Shown here: piece after piece, positions 27,837 through 35,747 of the stretch
Layout of the letters: the number at the start of each line of letters is the position of its first letter
How positions within the stretch are numbered: position 1 is the first letter of the stretch
NCBI GenBank assembly: GCA_903850425.1
Contig: CAINLR010000001.1
Span: forward strand, 171,538 to 235,537
DNA from: an uncultured Verrucomicrobia subdivision 3 bacterium
GTDB taxonomy: Bacteria > Verrucomicrobiota > Verrucomicrobiia > Limisphaerales > UBA11358
Length of the DNA stretch: 64,000 bases
Reading direction: 5' to 3'
Notes under the pieces: generated by a model
Told to the model about the DNA's origin: nothing
Databases searched by the model: none
What the model saw: the letters and a program-made list of their open reading frames with translations, nothing else
Translations under genes and position numbers: made by a program

Positions 27837-28484
27837 TCAAATTACTGGCGGGGCTAGCAAATCCAGTCGGAACGCTTTGATGGCATTGAGCATGAATTGC
27901 ACGGCAACCGCCGCCAGCAACAGGCCCATGATGCGGACGGCGATGTTCATCACGATCGGACTCAGCCAGCGCGCACCCCGGGCAGAGACGCGTAAAGTCA
28001 CGTAGCTGACGAACGCCACCGCCACGATGCAGCCATACAGCGCCAGGTGTTGGGGAATGTCTTTCGCTTCATTCTGGAGCAGGACGGTGGTGGAAATGGC
28101 ACCCGGTCCGGCCAGCATTGGAATCGCCAGCGGCGTCACGGCAATGTCCGGCTTTTCCGTCCCCGCCTGCGTTTCCTCGTGAGTTTCTTGAACCCGCGAA
28201 CGTTGGGCCCGCACCATGTCCAGCGCTACGATCAGCAGCAGGATGCTCGCGGCCATTTGAAACGCCGGCATGGTGATGCCCATGACTTTGAAGAGCAGTT
28301 GGCCGGTCCAGGAAAAAACCAGCATCACGCCGGCGGCCACACAACACGCCAGCCGCGCGGTGCGGATGCGCTGCTCCGCCGTGTCGTGCGGCGTCATGGC
28401 CAGAAACGCCGGCACGATGGCCAACGGATCCACGATCACGAAGAGCGAACTGGCCGCCAGCAAAATGTATTCAAGCAGATTAAT
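27837..28484 (-). CDS. MarC-family integral membrane protein
   Basis: Six-helix membrane protein. 'LFVIVDPLAIVPAFLAMTPHDTAEQR', 'MAASILLLIVALDMV', 'PLAIPMLAGPGAISTTVLL' and 'IMGLLLAAVAVQFMLNAI' are the conserved segments of the MarC/UPF0056 family, whose function is unsettled (earlier linked to multiple antibiotic resistance). The ORF track starts at a TTG (28463), which would cut the first helix; the frame stays open to a TAA and includes 'INLLEYILLAASSLF' from an ATT at 28484, matching the family's usual N-terminus. No ATG or GTG is available, so an ATT, CTG or TTG start must be used. I list the ATT-based extent, but the exact start is uncertain. Confidence 0.88.
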   Translation of the reverse strand: MNLLEYILLAASSLFVIVDPLAIVPAFLAMTPHDTAEQRIRTARLACCVAAGVMLVFSWTGQLLFKVMGITMPAFQMAASILLLIVALDMVRAQRSRVQETHEETQAGTEKPDIAVTPLAIPMLAGPGAISTTVLLQNEAKDIPQHLALYGCIVAVAFVSYVTLRVSARGARWLSPIVMNIAVRIMGLLLAAVAVQFMLNAIKAFRLDLLAPPVI

Positions 28485-28675
28485 GGAAGCGAATTAGACG
28501 CGGATGGCGGGAAAAGTCAATGGCGGGAATGCGCGATTGCGACGCACACTCCCGTTGATCGGCCTGGGCGGGCTTCAACCGGCGGACGACGCCACCCGGA
28601 TTTGCCCTGGTTGCTGCGGACCATCAAGCGCCGCCAGCAAAAGTCAAAACCTGCGGGTGGTTCGGCGTCGGAGCG

Positions 28676-29005
28676 CTATTTCTTCAAGGTCCGCAGATAG
28701 GCGACCGAGGCCTTGATGTCCTCATCGGAAAGTTCCGACGATTTCATCAGCGTCTTGTCGTCTTTCTTCATGCCTTCTTTGATGGCCTTGAAGGCCTGGT
28801 CATCCGTGACAGCGGCTTGGACAGCGGCGTCGCTATAATCTTTCGCGCCGAGTTTTTGGCCCATCTTGGTGGCGCCTTTGCCGTCGTCGCCGTGGCATTT
28901 GGCGCAGTTGTCGGCATAAACCGTCTTGCCGTCAGCGGCCAGGGTGGTGGTGGTGAAGGCGAGCGCGAGCGCCGCCGGGATTGCGAGGAGAGCTAGTTTT
29001 TTCAT
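28676..29005 (-). CDS. Small periplasmic c-type cytochrome
   Basis: 109 residues. The signal peptide (MKKLALLAIPAALALAFTTTTLAA) precedes a single class I cytochrome c domain with haem site 'NCAKCHGDDGKGATKMGQKLGAKDYSD' (CxxCH, residues ~34-38). The distal Met is probably in 'KEGMKKDDKTLMKSSELSDEDIKASVAYLRTLKK'. It would carry electrons in the periplasm to an oxidase or other partner. It stands alone; no oxidase genes are adjacent. It is convergent with nothing and divergent from the radical SAM gene. Confidence 0.95.
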   Translation of the reverse strand: MKKLALLAIPAALALAFTTTTLAADGKTVYADNCAKCHGDDGKGATKMGQKLGAKDYSDAAVQAAVTDDQAFKAIKEGMKKDDKTLMKSSELSDEDIKASVAYLRTLKK

Positions 29006-29137
29006 AAGTGCGAGTTAACAATCGCGCTAAGTTTGATTTCTTTCTAATCAATTCTTGCCAGAGGCTTGACGTGAATTGACTGTCCAGTTTGCTTCCAATC
29101 ATTGCCGCGCCCAGCGGAAATTGCTACCGTGGACGCG

Positions 29138-30802
29138 ATGCCGGACATCGTTCTCACCACGCTGAACGCGAAGTTTATCCACGCCGCGTTTGGGCTGCGC
29201 TATCTGTTCGCCAACCTCGGCGACCTGCAACCGCGCGCCGTCATCGCGGAGTTCGACATCAATTTGCGCCCGCTGGACATCGCCGAAGCGTTGCTCGCGC
29301 GCTTGGAACGCCAGCCTCCGACCCGGCCGGATGGACCTCGTGGCGTGGCTGACGCCGGGCCGGAGACCGGCGCTCCCACGACTCAAATCATCGGCTTTGG
29401 CGTTTACATCTGGAACGTCGCGCAGACCACCGAAGTCATCACCGTCATCAAGCGTGTGCGGCCGGAAATAAAAATCATCCTCGGCGGCCCGGAGGTCAGC
29501 TACGAAACTGACGGGCAAAATATCGTGAGGCTGGCCGACCACGTCATCACTGGCGAAGCCGATCTGAAATTTGCCGAGGTGTGCCGAGGGCTTTTGGATG
29601 GTAGGGCGGGCACTCCCGTGCTCGCCGACGCTTCAATTGAAAACGAACGGCGCGCCCGGAGTGACGCGCCTTACCCGAAGATCATCCCGGCCGAGCTGCC
29701 AGAATTTTCGCGCATCGCCCTGCCTTACGATTTCTACACGCAAGCCGACCTTGCACATCGCATCGTGTATGTCGAGGCGTCGCGCGGCTGTCCGTTTACC
29801 TGCGAGTTCTGCCTGTCGTCGCTCGACATTCCCGTCCGTCAGGTGCCGCTGGATAATTTTCTCGCGGCCATGCAGCGCCTGCTGGATCGCGGGCTGAAGC
29901 AGTTCAAGTTCGTGGACCGCACGTTCAACCTGCATATCGCCACCAGCAAAACGATCCTGGAATTTTTTCTGGCGCGATATCAGCCGGGAATGTTTTTTCA
30001 TTTTGAACTGGTGCCCGACCGCCTGCCCGACGAGTTGCGCGCGGTCATTGTAAAATTCCCGCCCGGCTCGCTGCAATTCGAGGTGGGCATCCAGACGTTT
30101 AATCCCGAAGTCGGCCAGCACATCAGCCGCCGGCAGAACTACGAACGGCTGGCGGCGAATTTTAATTTTCTGCGGCATGAAACCAATGTCCACATCCACG
30201 CGGATTTGATCGTCGGCCTGCCTGGCGAGACGCTGGAAAGTTTCGCCGCCGGTTTTGACAAACTCATCACGCTCGGTCCGCAGGAAATCCAGGTCGGCCT
30301 CTTGAAACGGCTGCGCGGCACGCCGATTATCCGGCACGATGCGGAGTGGCAGATGATTTACCATGCGCAGCCCGCCTACGAATTGCTGCAAAACAAGCTG
30401 CTGGATTTCGCCACGATGCAGCGGTTGCGGCGCTTCGCCAAATACTGGGACCTGATTGGGAACAGCGGCAACTTCGTCGAGACCTTGCCGCTCATCTGGC
30501 GCGAAGGTTCGCCGTTTGTGAATTTCTTTCGTTGCAGCGCCTGGCTTTACGCGCAGTTGGGGCGCACCGACACGATTGCGCTGGTGCGTCTCGCCGAGAA
30601 ACTTTTCGAGTTTCTCACCAGCGAACTCAAAGTTGATGCGCGGCTGGCCGCAGAAAAACTGTGGCTGGACTGGCAACGCGGCGGACACCGCGATCCGCCG
30701 GAAAAAATCCGCGCGTTTCTGCCGGAAGAAAAAGCAAATCCTCCGCGCGCCAGCAAATCTGCCCTGCCGAAACGCCAGGCCAGGCATTTGGCTGCGCCGT
30801 GA
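29138..30802 (+). CDS. B12-binding-domain radical SAM protein (DUF4080 type) carrying repeat-derived insertions
   Basis: I use the ATG at 29138 (554 residues, MPDIVLTTLNAKFIHAAFGLRYL). The Rossmann-like B12-binding domain (~1-150) ends with 'IILGGPEVSYE'. The radical SAM core holds the [4Fe-4S] motif 'EASRGCPFTCEFCLSSLD' (C-x3-C-x2-C), then 'KFVDRTFNLH' and 'HADLIVGLPGET'. The C-terminal part matches the DUF4080-like extension. Such proteins are thought to methylate or rearrange unknown substrates. Two segments are out of place: ~residues 58-82 (a Pro/Gly/Ala stretch with VADAGPETGAPTT) and ~155-180 (GRAGTPVLADASIENE and following). Both are encoded by hairpin or palindromic repeats in frame. 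Neither disrupts known motifs, so the protein may stay active. Confidence 0.88.
   Translation: MPDIVLTTLNAKFIHAAFGLRYLFANLGDLQPRAVIAEFDINLRPLDIAEALLARLERQPPTRPDGPRGVADAGPETGAPTTQIIGFGVYIWNVAQTTEVITVIKRVRPEIKIILGGPEVSYETDGQNIVRLADHVITGEADLKFAEVCRGLLDGRAGTPVLADASIENERRARSDAPYPKIIPAELPEFSRIALPYDFYTQADLAHRIVYVEASRGCPFTCEFCLSSLDIPVRQVPLDNFLAAMQRLLDRGLKQFKFVDRTFNLHIATSKTILEFFLARYQPGMFFHFELVPDRLPDELRAVIVKFPPGSLQFEVGIQTFNPEVGQHISRRQNYERLAANFNFLRHETNVHIHADLIVGLPGETLESFAAGFDKLITLGPQEIQVGLLKRLRGTPIIRHDAEWQMIYHAQPAYELLQNKLLDFATMQRLRRFAKYWDLIGNSGNFVETLPLIWREGSPFVNFFRCSAWLYAQLGRTDTIALVRLAEKLFEFLTSELKVDARLAAEKLWLDWQRGGHRDPPEKIRAFLPEEKANPPRASKSALPKRQARHLAAP
29320..29385. repeat. In-frame GC-rich hairpin repeat in the radical SAM gene
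   Basis: Contains GCCGG-AGA-CCGGC at 29359-29371 within a Gly/Pro/Ala-coding segment placed between the first helix of the B12 domain and 'IIGFGVYIWN'. The segment looks inserted because the flanking motifs are contiguous in my memory of this family. Confidence 0.45.
29601..29676. repeat. Palindromic ~75-bp element, copy 1, in frame in the radical SAM gene
   Basis: Left end GTAGGGCGGGCACTCC, right end GGAGTGACGCGCCTTACC; the arms are imperfect inverted repeats of each other around an AATT-containing centre. The right half (AACGGCGCGCCCGGAGTGACG) is nearly identical to the copy at 52786. It adds about 25 codons without a stop. Confidence 0.75.
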
Positions 30803-30900
30803 TTTAAAACCATTTCCGTTTGGTGGCCGTTGGAAGCAGGCTCCGATTGGGTCAAACTGAACTGAAGTGCCAGGCCGATCCACGTTGCCTGGCCATTATA

Positions 30901-30987
30901 ATTTTCACCTAAAATTCTACTTCACAGCTTTCCGGTTTGCGGTGATGATGGGGCGAACAAAACGCAGCAACATATTTTCACCTAAAA
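30901..30987. repeat. 14-bp direct repeat upstream of the SPFH gene
   Basis: ATTTTCACCTAAAA occurs at 30901-30914 and again at 30974-30987, the second ending 5 bases before the ATG at 30993. It may be a short duplication or paired regulator sites; no consensus is recognised. Confidence 0.5.
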
Positions 30988-30992
30988 AAATT

Positions 30993-32072
30993 ATGGGCCT
31001 CCTAGATTATCTCAAAACCCAGTTCCTCGAAATCATCGAGTGGCAGGACGATTCCCGCGACACCATTTCCTTCCGCTTTCCGGACCAGGACAAGGAGATT
31101 AAAAACGGCGCGCAACTCATCGTCCGCGAATCGCAGACGGCGCAGTTCGTGTATCTCGGCCAGTTCGGCGACACGTTCAGCCCCGGCAAATACACGCTGA
31201 CCACCGATAACATCCCGATCCTTTCCACGCTCAAAGGCTGGAAATACGGACTGCACTCGCCGTTCAAGGCCGACCTCTATTACGTCAACACGCGCCTGTT
31301 CACCGGTAACAAATGGGGCACGTCGAATCCCATCATGATGCGCGATGCCGATTTTGGCATCGTCCGCGCGCGCGCCTTCGGCACGTTTGATTTTCATGTC
31401 ACCGATGTGAAAACGTTTCTCAAGGAGGTCGCCGGCACGGACGATCATTTCCGCCTCGATGAATTTGCCGACACCATGCGGTCGCGCATCGTCAGCGTCT
31501 TTACGGAGGCGCTCGCCTCGGCGAAAGTGCCGGTGCTCGACATCGCCGCGCGCTATCAGGAACTCGGCGCGGCGCTGTTGCCGATCATCAACGCGCAGGT
31601 CACCGCCAAATACGGCCTCGAAATTCCCAGCTTCATCGTCGAAAACGTTTCGCTGCCGCCGGAGGTGGAGGCGGCGATTGACAAGCGTTCGAGCATGGCG
31701 GCCGTCGGCAACCTCAACGACTATGTGAAATTCCAGATGGCCGAATCGCTCACCAAGGAAGGCGGCGCGGCGGGCGGCATGGCCGGCACCGGCGCGGGCC
31801 TCGGTGCCGGTCTGGCCATCGGGCAACAAATGATGGCGGCCATGAATCAACCGCAAGCCACCCCGGCGGCGGGCGGCGGCGCAGCGGCGGCACCGGCCGT
31901 CGCGGCGGCCAGCGCCGTGCCCGAATTGCTCGGTTCCGCCGACGTGGCCAAAGTTCTGGGAGTCAGTGAAGCCGACGTGCTGGCATCGCTCGAAAAAGGC
32001 GACATCAAAGGCAAAAAGATCGGCTCAACCTGGCGCATCACCCGGACGGCGCTGGATGAGTTTTTGAAGTAG
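30993..32072 (+). CDS. SPFH-domain protein (YdjI-like) with C-terminal excisionase-type HTH
   Basis: The ATG at 30993 (359 residues, MGLLDYLKTQFLEIIEWQDD) matches the family start; the track start lies in the upstream spacer. Residues ~1-270 form the SPFH/virion-core-like domain ('DTISFRFPDQDKEIKNGAQLIVRESQTAQFVYLGQFGDTFSPGKYTLTTDNIPIL', 'VENVSLPPEVEAAIDKRSSM'). A Gly/Ala-rich linker (~270-310) leads to 'VPELLGSADVAKVLGVSEADVLASLEKGDIKGKKIGSTWRITRTALDEFLK', an excisionase-family helix-turn-helix in place of the zinc ribbon or GYF-like tail that I know for this family. In Bacillus YdjI works with the zinc-ribbon membrane protein YdjG and PspA in membrane stress; a YdjG-like gene lies two genes downstream here. 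Confidence 0.85.
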   Translation: MGLLDYLKTQFLEIIEWQDDSRDTISFRFPDQDKEIKNGAQLIVRESQTAQFVYLGQFGDTFSPGKYTLTTDNIPILSTLKGWKYGLHSPFKADLYYVNTRLFTGNKWGTSNPIMMRDADFGIVRARAFGTFDFHVTDVKTFLKEVAGTDDHFRLDEFADTMRSRIVSVFTEALASAKVPVLDIAARYQELGAALLPIINAQVTAKYGLEIPSFIVENVSLPPEVEAAIDKRSSMAAVGNLNDYVKFQMAESLTKEGGAAGGMAGTGAGLGAGLAIGQQMMAAMNQPQATPAAGGGAAAAPAVAAASAVPELLGSADVAKVLGVSEADVLASLEKGDIKGKKIGSTWRITRTALDEFLK

Positions 32073-32131
32073 TCGTCCCGCCCATTTCAAGCGTGGAACG
32101 CTAACATCGAAAACCAAAACTGATTTAGACG

Positions 32132-32701
32132 ATGATCGAGACTGCCAGCTACATCATCATCATTTGCTGGTGCATTTTCGTTATGGTTTGGGTGACCAGC
32201 GCCAAGCGGGCGAAGCCGACGGTGGAGAGGCAGAGCGTGGAATTCCAAGTTGCCTATCGCCTGCCGCTGGGCATCGGTTGGTGCCTGCTAGTTATTCCAG
32301 ATTGGTTTCGGCCCATGAATTTGCAAATCGTCCCGCACACAACTTTTCTGGTAGTGAGCAGCACGGCTATTTGCATTTGCGGACTGGTTTTCACGATTTG
32401 GGCGCGGCAGACGCTGGCGGGAAACTGGAGCTCTGACGTGGCGTTCAAGCAAGGCCATGAACTGATTCGCACCGGGCCTTACCACCTGGTGCGCCATCCG
32501 ATTTACACCGGCTTGCTGGCGATGTTCCTTGGCAACGCGATTCTTATCGGCCAATTGCGTGGCGTGTTCAGCCTGCTGCTCATCTCGCTTGGTTTTTGGA
32601 TCAAACTGCGCCAGGAAGAACGGCTGATGCTCCAGCATTTTCCCGATACCTACCCGCTTTATCGGCGCGAAGTGAAAGCGTTGATTCCATTCGTCATTTG
32701 A
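32132..32701 (+). CDS. ICMT/phospholipid-methyltransferase-family membrane protein
   Basis: 189 residues, five predicted helices. 'TGPYHLVRHPIYTGLLAMFLGNAI' and 'EERLMLQHFPDTYPLYRREVKALIPFV' are the conserved SAM-binding C-terminal segments of the isoprenylcysteine carboxyl methyltransferase/PEMT superfamily. Bacterial members mostly have unknown substrates, often lipids. Its place between the SPFH protein and the zinc-ribbon membrane protein (60 bp after one, 21 bp before the other) suggests a shared role at the membrane. Function beyond a membrane methyltransferase is inference. Confidence 0.85.
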   Translation: MIETASYIIIICWCIFVMVWVTSAKRAKPTVERQSVEFQVAYRLPLGIGWCLLVIPDWFRPMNLQIVPHTTFLVVSSTAICICGLVFTIWARQTLAGNWSSDVAFKQGHELIRTGPYHLVRHPIYTGLLAMFLGNAILIGQLRGVFSLLLISLGFWIKLRQEERLMLQHFPDTYPLYRREVKALIPFVI

Positions 32702-32719
32702 AATTCGTTATTCGATATC
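32692..32719. repeat. Short ATTCGT-type spacer repeat before the zinc-ribbon gene
   Basis: CATTCGTCATTTGAAATTCGTTATTCG: three imperfect copies of ATTCGT(C/T)ATT around the stop codon of the methyltransferase gene. It is a tandem-like simple spacer. Confidence 0.4.
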
Positions 32720-32722
32720 GCT

Positions 32723-33853
32723 ATGCCCAACCAACCGCCGCCCGGCAACGAAGCCACCGCCCAAAAGAAATTCTCCTGCCCGTCGTGCGGCGGCGAGGCG
32801 CAATGGAATCCCGCCAAAAAATTGCTCGTCTGTCCGTTCTGCGGCACGACTTCCCCAGCGCAGGCGGAGCTTACCGCCACCGGGGACGAGCAAATCGTCG
32901 AGCACGACCTCGTGGCGGCGTTGCGCGACATCCCCGATTCCGCGCGCGGCTGGGACACCGCCAAGACTTCCGTCAAATGCCAGAGCTGCCAGGCCATTTC
33001 CGTCTTTGACGCCACGCGGGTCGGCCAGCGCTGCGATTTTTGCGGCTCGTCTGCGCTCGTGCCCTACGAGGAAATCAAGGCAGCGTTCCGCCCGGAAAGT
33101 TTGCTGCCGATGAAGATCAGCGAAAACCAGGTGCGCGATTCCATTCGCCAATGGTATGGCAGCCGCTGGTTCGCGCCGAACAAGCTCACGCACGCCGCGC
33201 TCACCGACACGGTCAAGGGGCTTTACATTCCCTACTGGACCTTCGACGCGCAGGTGCACGCCGAGTGGACCGCCGAGAGCGGTTATTATTATTACGAGAC
33301 GGAATATTACACCGACTCGAACGGCAAACAGCAGAGCCGCCAGGTGCAAAAAATCCGCTGGGTGCCCAGCGCCGGCGCACTCGACCATTTCTTCGACGAC
33401 GAACTGGTGCCCGCCTCGCGCGGCGTGCAACCCGACATGCTCCGCAAAATCGAGCCGTTCCCGACGACGAAAGAACTGGTGCCCTACAACGCCGGGTTTC
33501 TTTCTGGCTGGGTGGTGGAGCGTTATCAAATTGACCTCGTCGCCGCCGCCAAAACCTCGCGCGACCAAATGGACAAGAAGATGTATGCCCGGTGCGCTGC
33601 GCAGGTGCCCGGTGATACCCACCGCAATTTGCAAGTGGAGGACGATTATTCCGGCCAGACTTTCAAGCACATCCTCACGCCAATCTGGCTGCTGACTTAC
33701 AACTACGGCACGCAGAATTATCAGGTCGTCATCAACGGCTACACCGGTGTCATCGCGGGCAAATATCCCAAGAGCTGGGTGAAAATCTTCTTCGCCGTGC
33801 TCGCCGGTTTGGCGGTCGCGGGCGTCATTGCCTTGATGGCAAACCATCATTGA
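32723..33853 (+). CDS. Zinc-ribbon membrane protein (YdjG-like)
   Basis: 376 residues. Two zinc ribbons at the N-terminus, 'FSCPSCGGEAQWNPAKKLLVCPFCG' (~17-41) and 'VKCQSCQAISVFDATRVGQRCDFCG' (~85-109), precede a beta-rich region with 'VKGLYIPYWTFDAQVHAEW' and 'ILTPIWLLTYNYGTQNYQVVINGYTGVIAGKYPKSW'. A single TM helix ends the chain (IFFAVLAGLAVAGVIALMANHH). This is the architecture of Bacillus YdjG, partner of the SPFH protein YdjI. The three genes 30993-33853 probably act as one membrane-associated complex. A PspA homologue, the third component in Bacillus, is absent here. Confidence 0.85.
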   Translation: MPNQPPPGNEATAQKKFSCPSCGGEAQWNPAKKLLVCPFCGTTSPAQAELTATGDEQIVEHDLVAALRDIPDSARGWDTAKTSVKCQSCQAISVFDATRVGQRCDFCGSSALVPYEEIKAAFRPESLLPMKISENQVRDSIRQWYGSRWFAPNKLTHAALTDTVKGLYIPYWTFDAQVHAEWTAESGYYYYETEYYTDSNGKQQSRQVQKIRWVPSAGALDHFFDDELVPASRGVQPDMLRKIEPFPTTKELVPYNAGFLSGWVVERYQIDLVAAAKTSRDQMDKKMYARCAAQVPGDTHRNLQVEDDYSGQTFKHILTPIWLLTYNYGTQNYQVVINGYTGVIAGKYPKSWVKIFFAVLAGLAVAGVIALMANHH

Positions 33854-33961
33854 CCTCCCGGAGAAATCAAAAATCTCAAGCGGCCCGCCGAACACCAACC
33901 AGGCTGCCCCAGTGGTAATAGTCGCTTTCGGTAGCGGAAAAAGTTACCCTGTCCGCTTTCG

Positions 33962-34858
33962 ATGAACTGGGTGTTCGCCATATTATTGTCCGCGTTTTTT
34001 CTCGGCCTTTACGATCTCTGCACCAAATACGCCGTGCGCGCGAATGCCGTCACGCCCGTATTATTTTTCAGCACGCTCACCGGCGCATCCGTTTGGTTCG
34101 CCCTGCTGCTCGTGCAGGCGATTCATCCGGAATGGCTGCCACACTCGCTCGTCACCGATGCACTGACGTGGAAACAACATCTGCAACTGCTGTTGAAATC
34201 CGGCATCGTCGCCGCATCCTGGATTGGCACCTACTACGGCTTAAAACATCTGCCGCTCTCGCTCGGCGCACCCATCCGCGCGACCAGCCCGCTGCTGACC
34301 CTGTTCGGTGCGATCTTGATTTTAGGCGAGCGACCAACCGCCATTGAAACCCTCGGCATCCTCACGACGCTGGGTTCGTTTGTGGGATTGTCCGTGGCCG
34401 GCTCCCGCGAAGGCGTGCATTTCCACCGCAACAAATGGGTTTGGTCCCTGTTGGTGGGCACGTTGTTCGGCGCGGTCAGTTCGCTCTACGACAAATTTCT
34501 TTTCAGCACGCTCCATTTTTCCGTTCCCACGGTGCAATGCTGGTTTTCGATTTACCTGCTCGGATTCTTTGCGCCGTTCGCGCTCGGCTGGAAGCTCCGG
34601 CTCTGGCCGCGCAATGAATTCAGTTGGCGCTGGACCATTCCGTTCATCGCGCTCGCCTTGCTCGTGGCGGATTATTTTTATTTCAGCGCCCTGCGCGATC
34701 CGCACGGTTTGGTTTCCATCGTGATGAGTTTGCGCCGGGCCAGCACGCTTGTGGCGTTCGCCGGCGGACTGTATTTCTTCCGCGAGGCGAACGGCTGGCG
34801 CAAGCTGTCTGCCGTCATCGGCATTTTGGTGGGGATTGTCCTCACGCTGATTGGCTGA
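33962..34858 (+). CDS. DMT-superfamily (EamA) transporter
   Basis: 298 residues with ten hydrophobic helices in two EamA repeats. The first repeat ends with 'LPLSLGAPIRATSPLLTLFGAILILGERPTAIETLGILTTLGSFVGLSV', the second with 'DPHGLVSIVMSLRRASTLVAFAGGLYFFREANGWRKLSAVIGILVGIVLTLIG'. Such proteins export or exchange amino acids, nucleotide sugars or other metabolites; the substrate is not evident. It is a single gene, about 110 bp after the zinc-ribbon gene and 90 bp before trpA. Confidence 0.92.
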   Translation: MNWVFAILLSAFFLGLYDLCTKYAVRANAVTPVLFFSTLTGASVWFALLLVQAIHPEWLPHSLVTDALTWKQHLQLLLKSGIVAASWIGTYYGLKHLPLSLGAPIRATSPLLTLFGAILILGERPTAIETLGILTTLGSFVGLSVAGSREGVHFHRNKWVWSLLVGTLFGAVSSLYDKFLFSTLHFSVPTVQCWFSIYLLGFFAPFALGWKLRLWPRNEFSWRWTIPFIALALLVADYFYFSALRDPHGLVSIVMSLRRASTLVAFAGGLYFFREANGWRKLSAVIGILVGIVLTLIG

Positions 34859-34903
34859 AACATCCGGCTAACCGATGGCGACGATGCCATGCGCAAAACT
34901 TGC

Positions 34904-34937
34904 CGCTTGAAACTTTAAACCTGAAACTTGAAACTGC
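34904..34937. repeat. GAAACTT spacer repeat before trpA
   Basis: 'TTGAAACTTTAAACCTGAAACTTGAAACT': three imperfect copies of (T/C)TGAAACTT ending 9 bases before the trpA ATG. AT-rich spacer repeat. Confidence 0.45.
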
Positions 34938-34945
34938 CTGCGCCC

Positions 34946-35746
34946 ATGAATCGCATCGTTGAAAAATTCGCCCGGTTGAAGTCGGCCGGTAAAAAAGCGT
35001 TCGTCGTCTATATCGGCGCGGGCGATCCGCATCTCGAAGCCACGCGCCAGCTCGCGCTTGCGTTTGACCAAGCCGGGGTGGATGTGCTGGAACTCGGCGT
35101 GCCGTTCAGCGATCCGCTGGCCGACGGCTTGGTGAACCAACTCGCCGCGCAGCGCGGCTTGGAATCCGGCACCACGCCGCCGAAACTGCTCGCGACGATT
35201 CAGGCGATTCGCAAGGAATCGCAGATACCGATTGTTCTTTATATTTATTTCAACCTGATTCACAAAGTCGGCCTGGAAAAATTCATCGCTGATTGCGCCC
35301 AAGCCGGCGTGGACGGTTTGCTGGTTTTGGATTTGCCGCCGGAAGAATCGGACAACTACGAGGCGCTGATGAAAGCGGCAGGGCTGTGCCATATTTATCT
35401 TGTTGCGCCGACCACGCCGGAGGAGCGCATGGCGCTCATCGTCAAGCGCGGGGCGGGTTTCATCTACTACATTTCGCGCATTGGCGTCACGGGAATGCAG
35501 ACGAACGTCGCGGCGGACCTCGCCTCGCAAATCGCCAAAATCCGCGCGCATACTTCGTTGCCGATTGCCGTCGGCTTTGGCGTCTCCAATCCAGCGCAGG
35601 CCAAGGAAGTCGCCACCGAAGGCGATGGCTGCGTGGTCGGCAGCGCGATTGTGAACCAGATTGCCGAGCACGGAAAATCGCCGGACCTCGTCGCCAAAGT
35701 CGGCGCATTTGTGAAGGCGCTGGCGGAGGCGGTGAAAGCAATCTGA
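34946..35746 (+). CDS. trpA: Tryptophan synthase alpha chain
   Basis: The ATG at 34946 (266 residues, MNRIVEKFARLKSAGKKAFVVYIGAGDP) fits the family. It cleaves indole-3-glycerol phosphate and passes indole to TrpB. The catalytic Glu in 'VLELGVPFSDPLADG' and the Asp of the same loop are present, as are 'DGLLVLDLPPEES', 'FIYYISRIGVTGMQTNV' and the phosphate-binding 'GFGVSNPAQAKEVA...GSAIVNQI'. 'YYISRIGVTG' replaces the more usual 'YyvSr.GvTG' only slightly. trpB and the rest of the pathway are not in the window, so the trp genes are split in this genome. A large hairpin repeat starts two bases after the stop codon. Confidence 0.96.
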   Translation: MNRIVEKFARLKSAGKKAFVVYIGAGDPHLEATRQLALAFDQAGVDVLELGVPFSDPLADGLVNQLAAQRGLESGTTPPKLLATIQAIRKESQIPIVLYIYFNLIHKVGLEKFIADCAQAGVDGLLVLDLPPEESDNYEALMKAAGLCHIYLVAPTTPEERMALIVKRGAGFIYYISRIGVTGMQTNVAADLASQIAKIRAHTSLPIAVGFGVSNPAQAKEVATEGDGCVVGSAIVNQIAEHGKSPDLVAKVGAFVKALAEAVKAI

Positions 35747-35747
35747 A

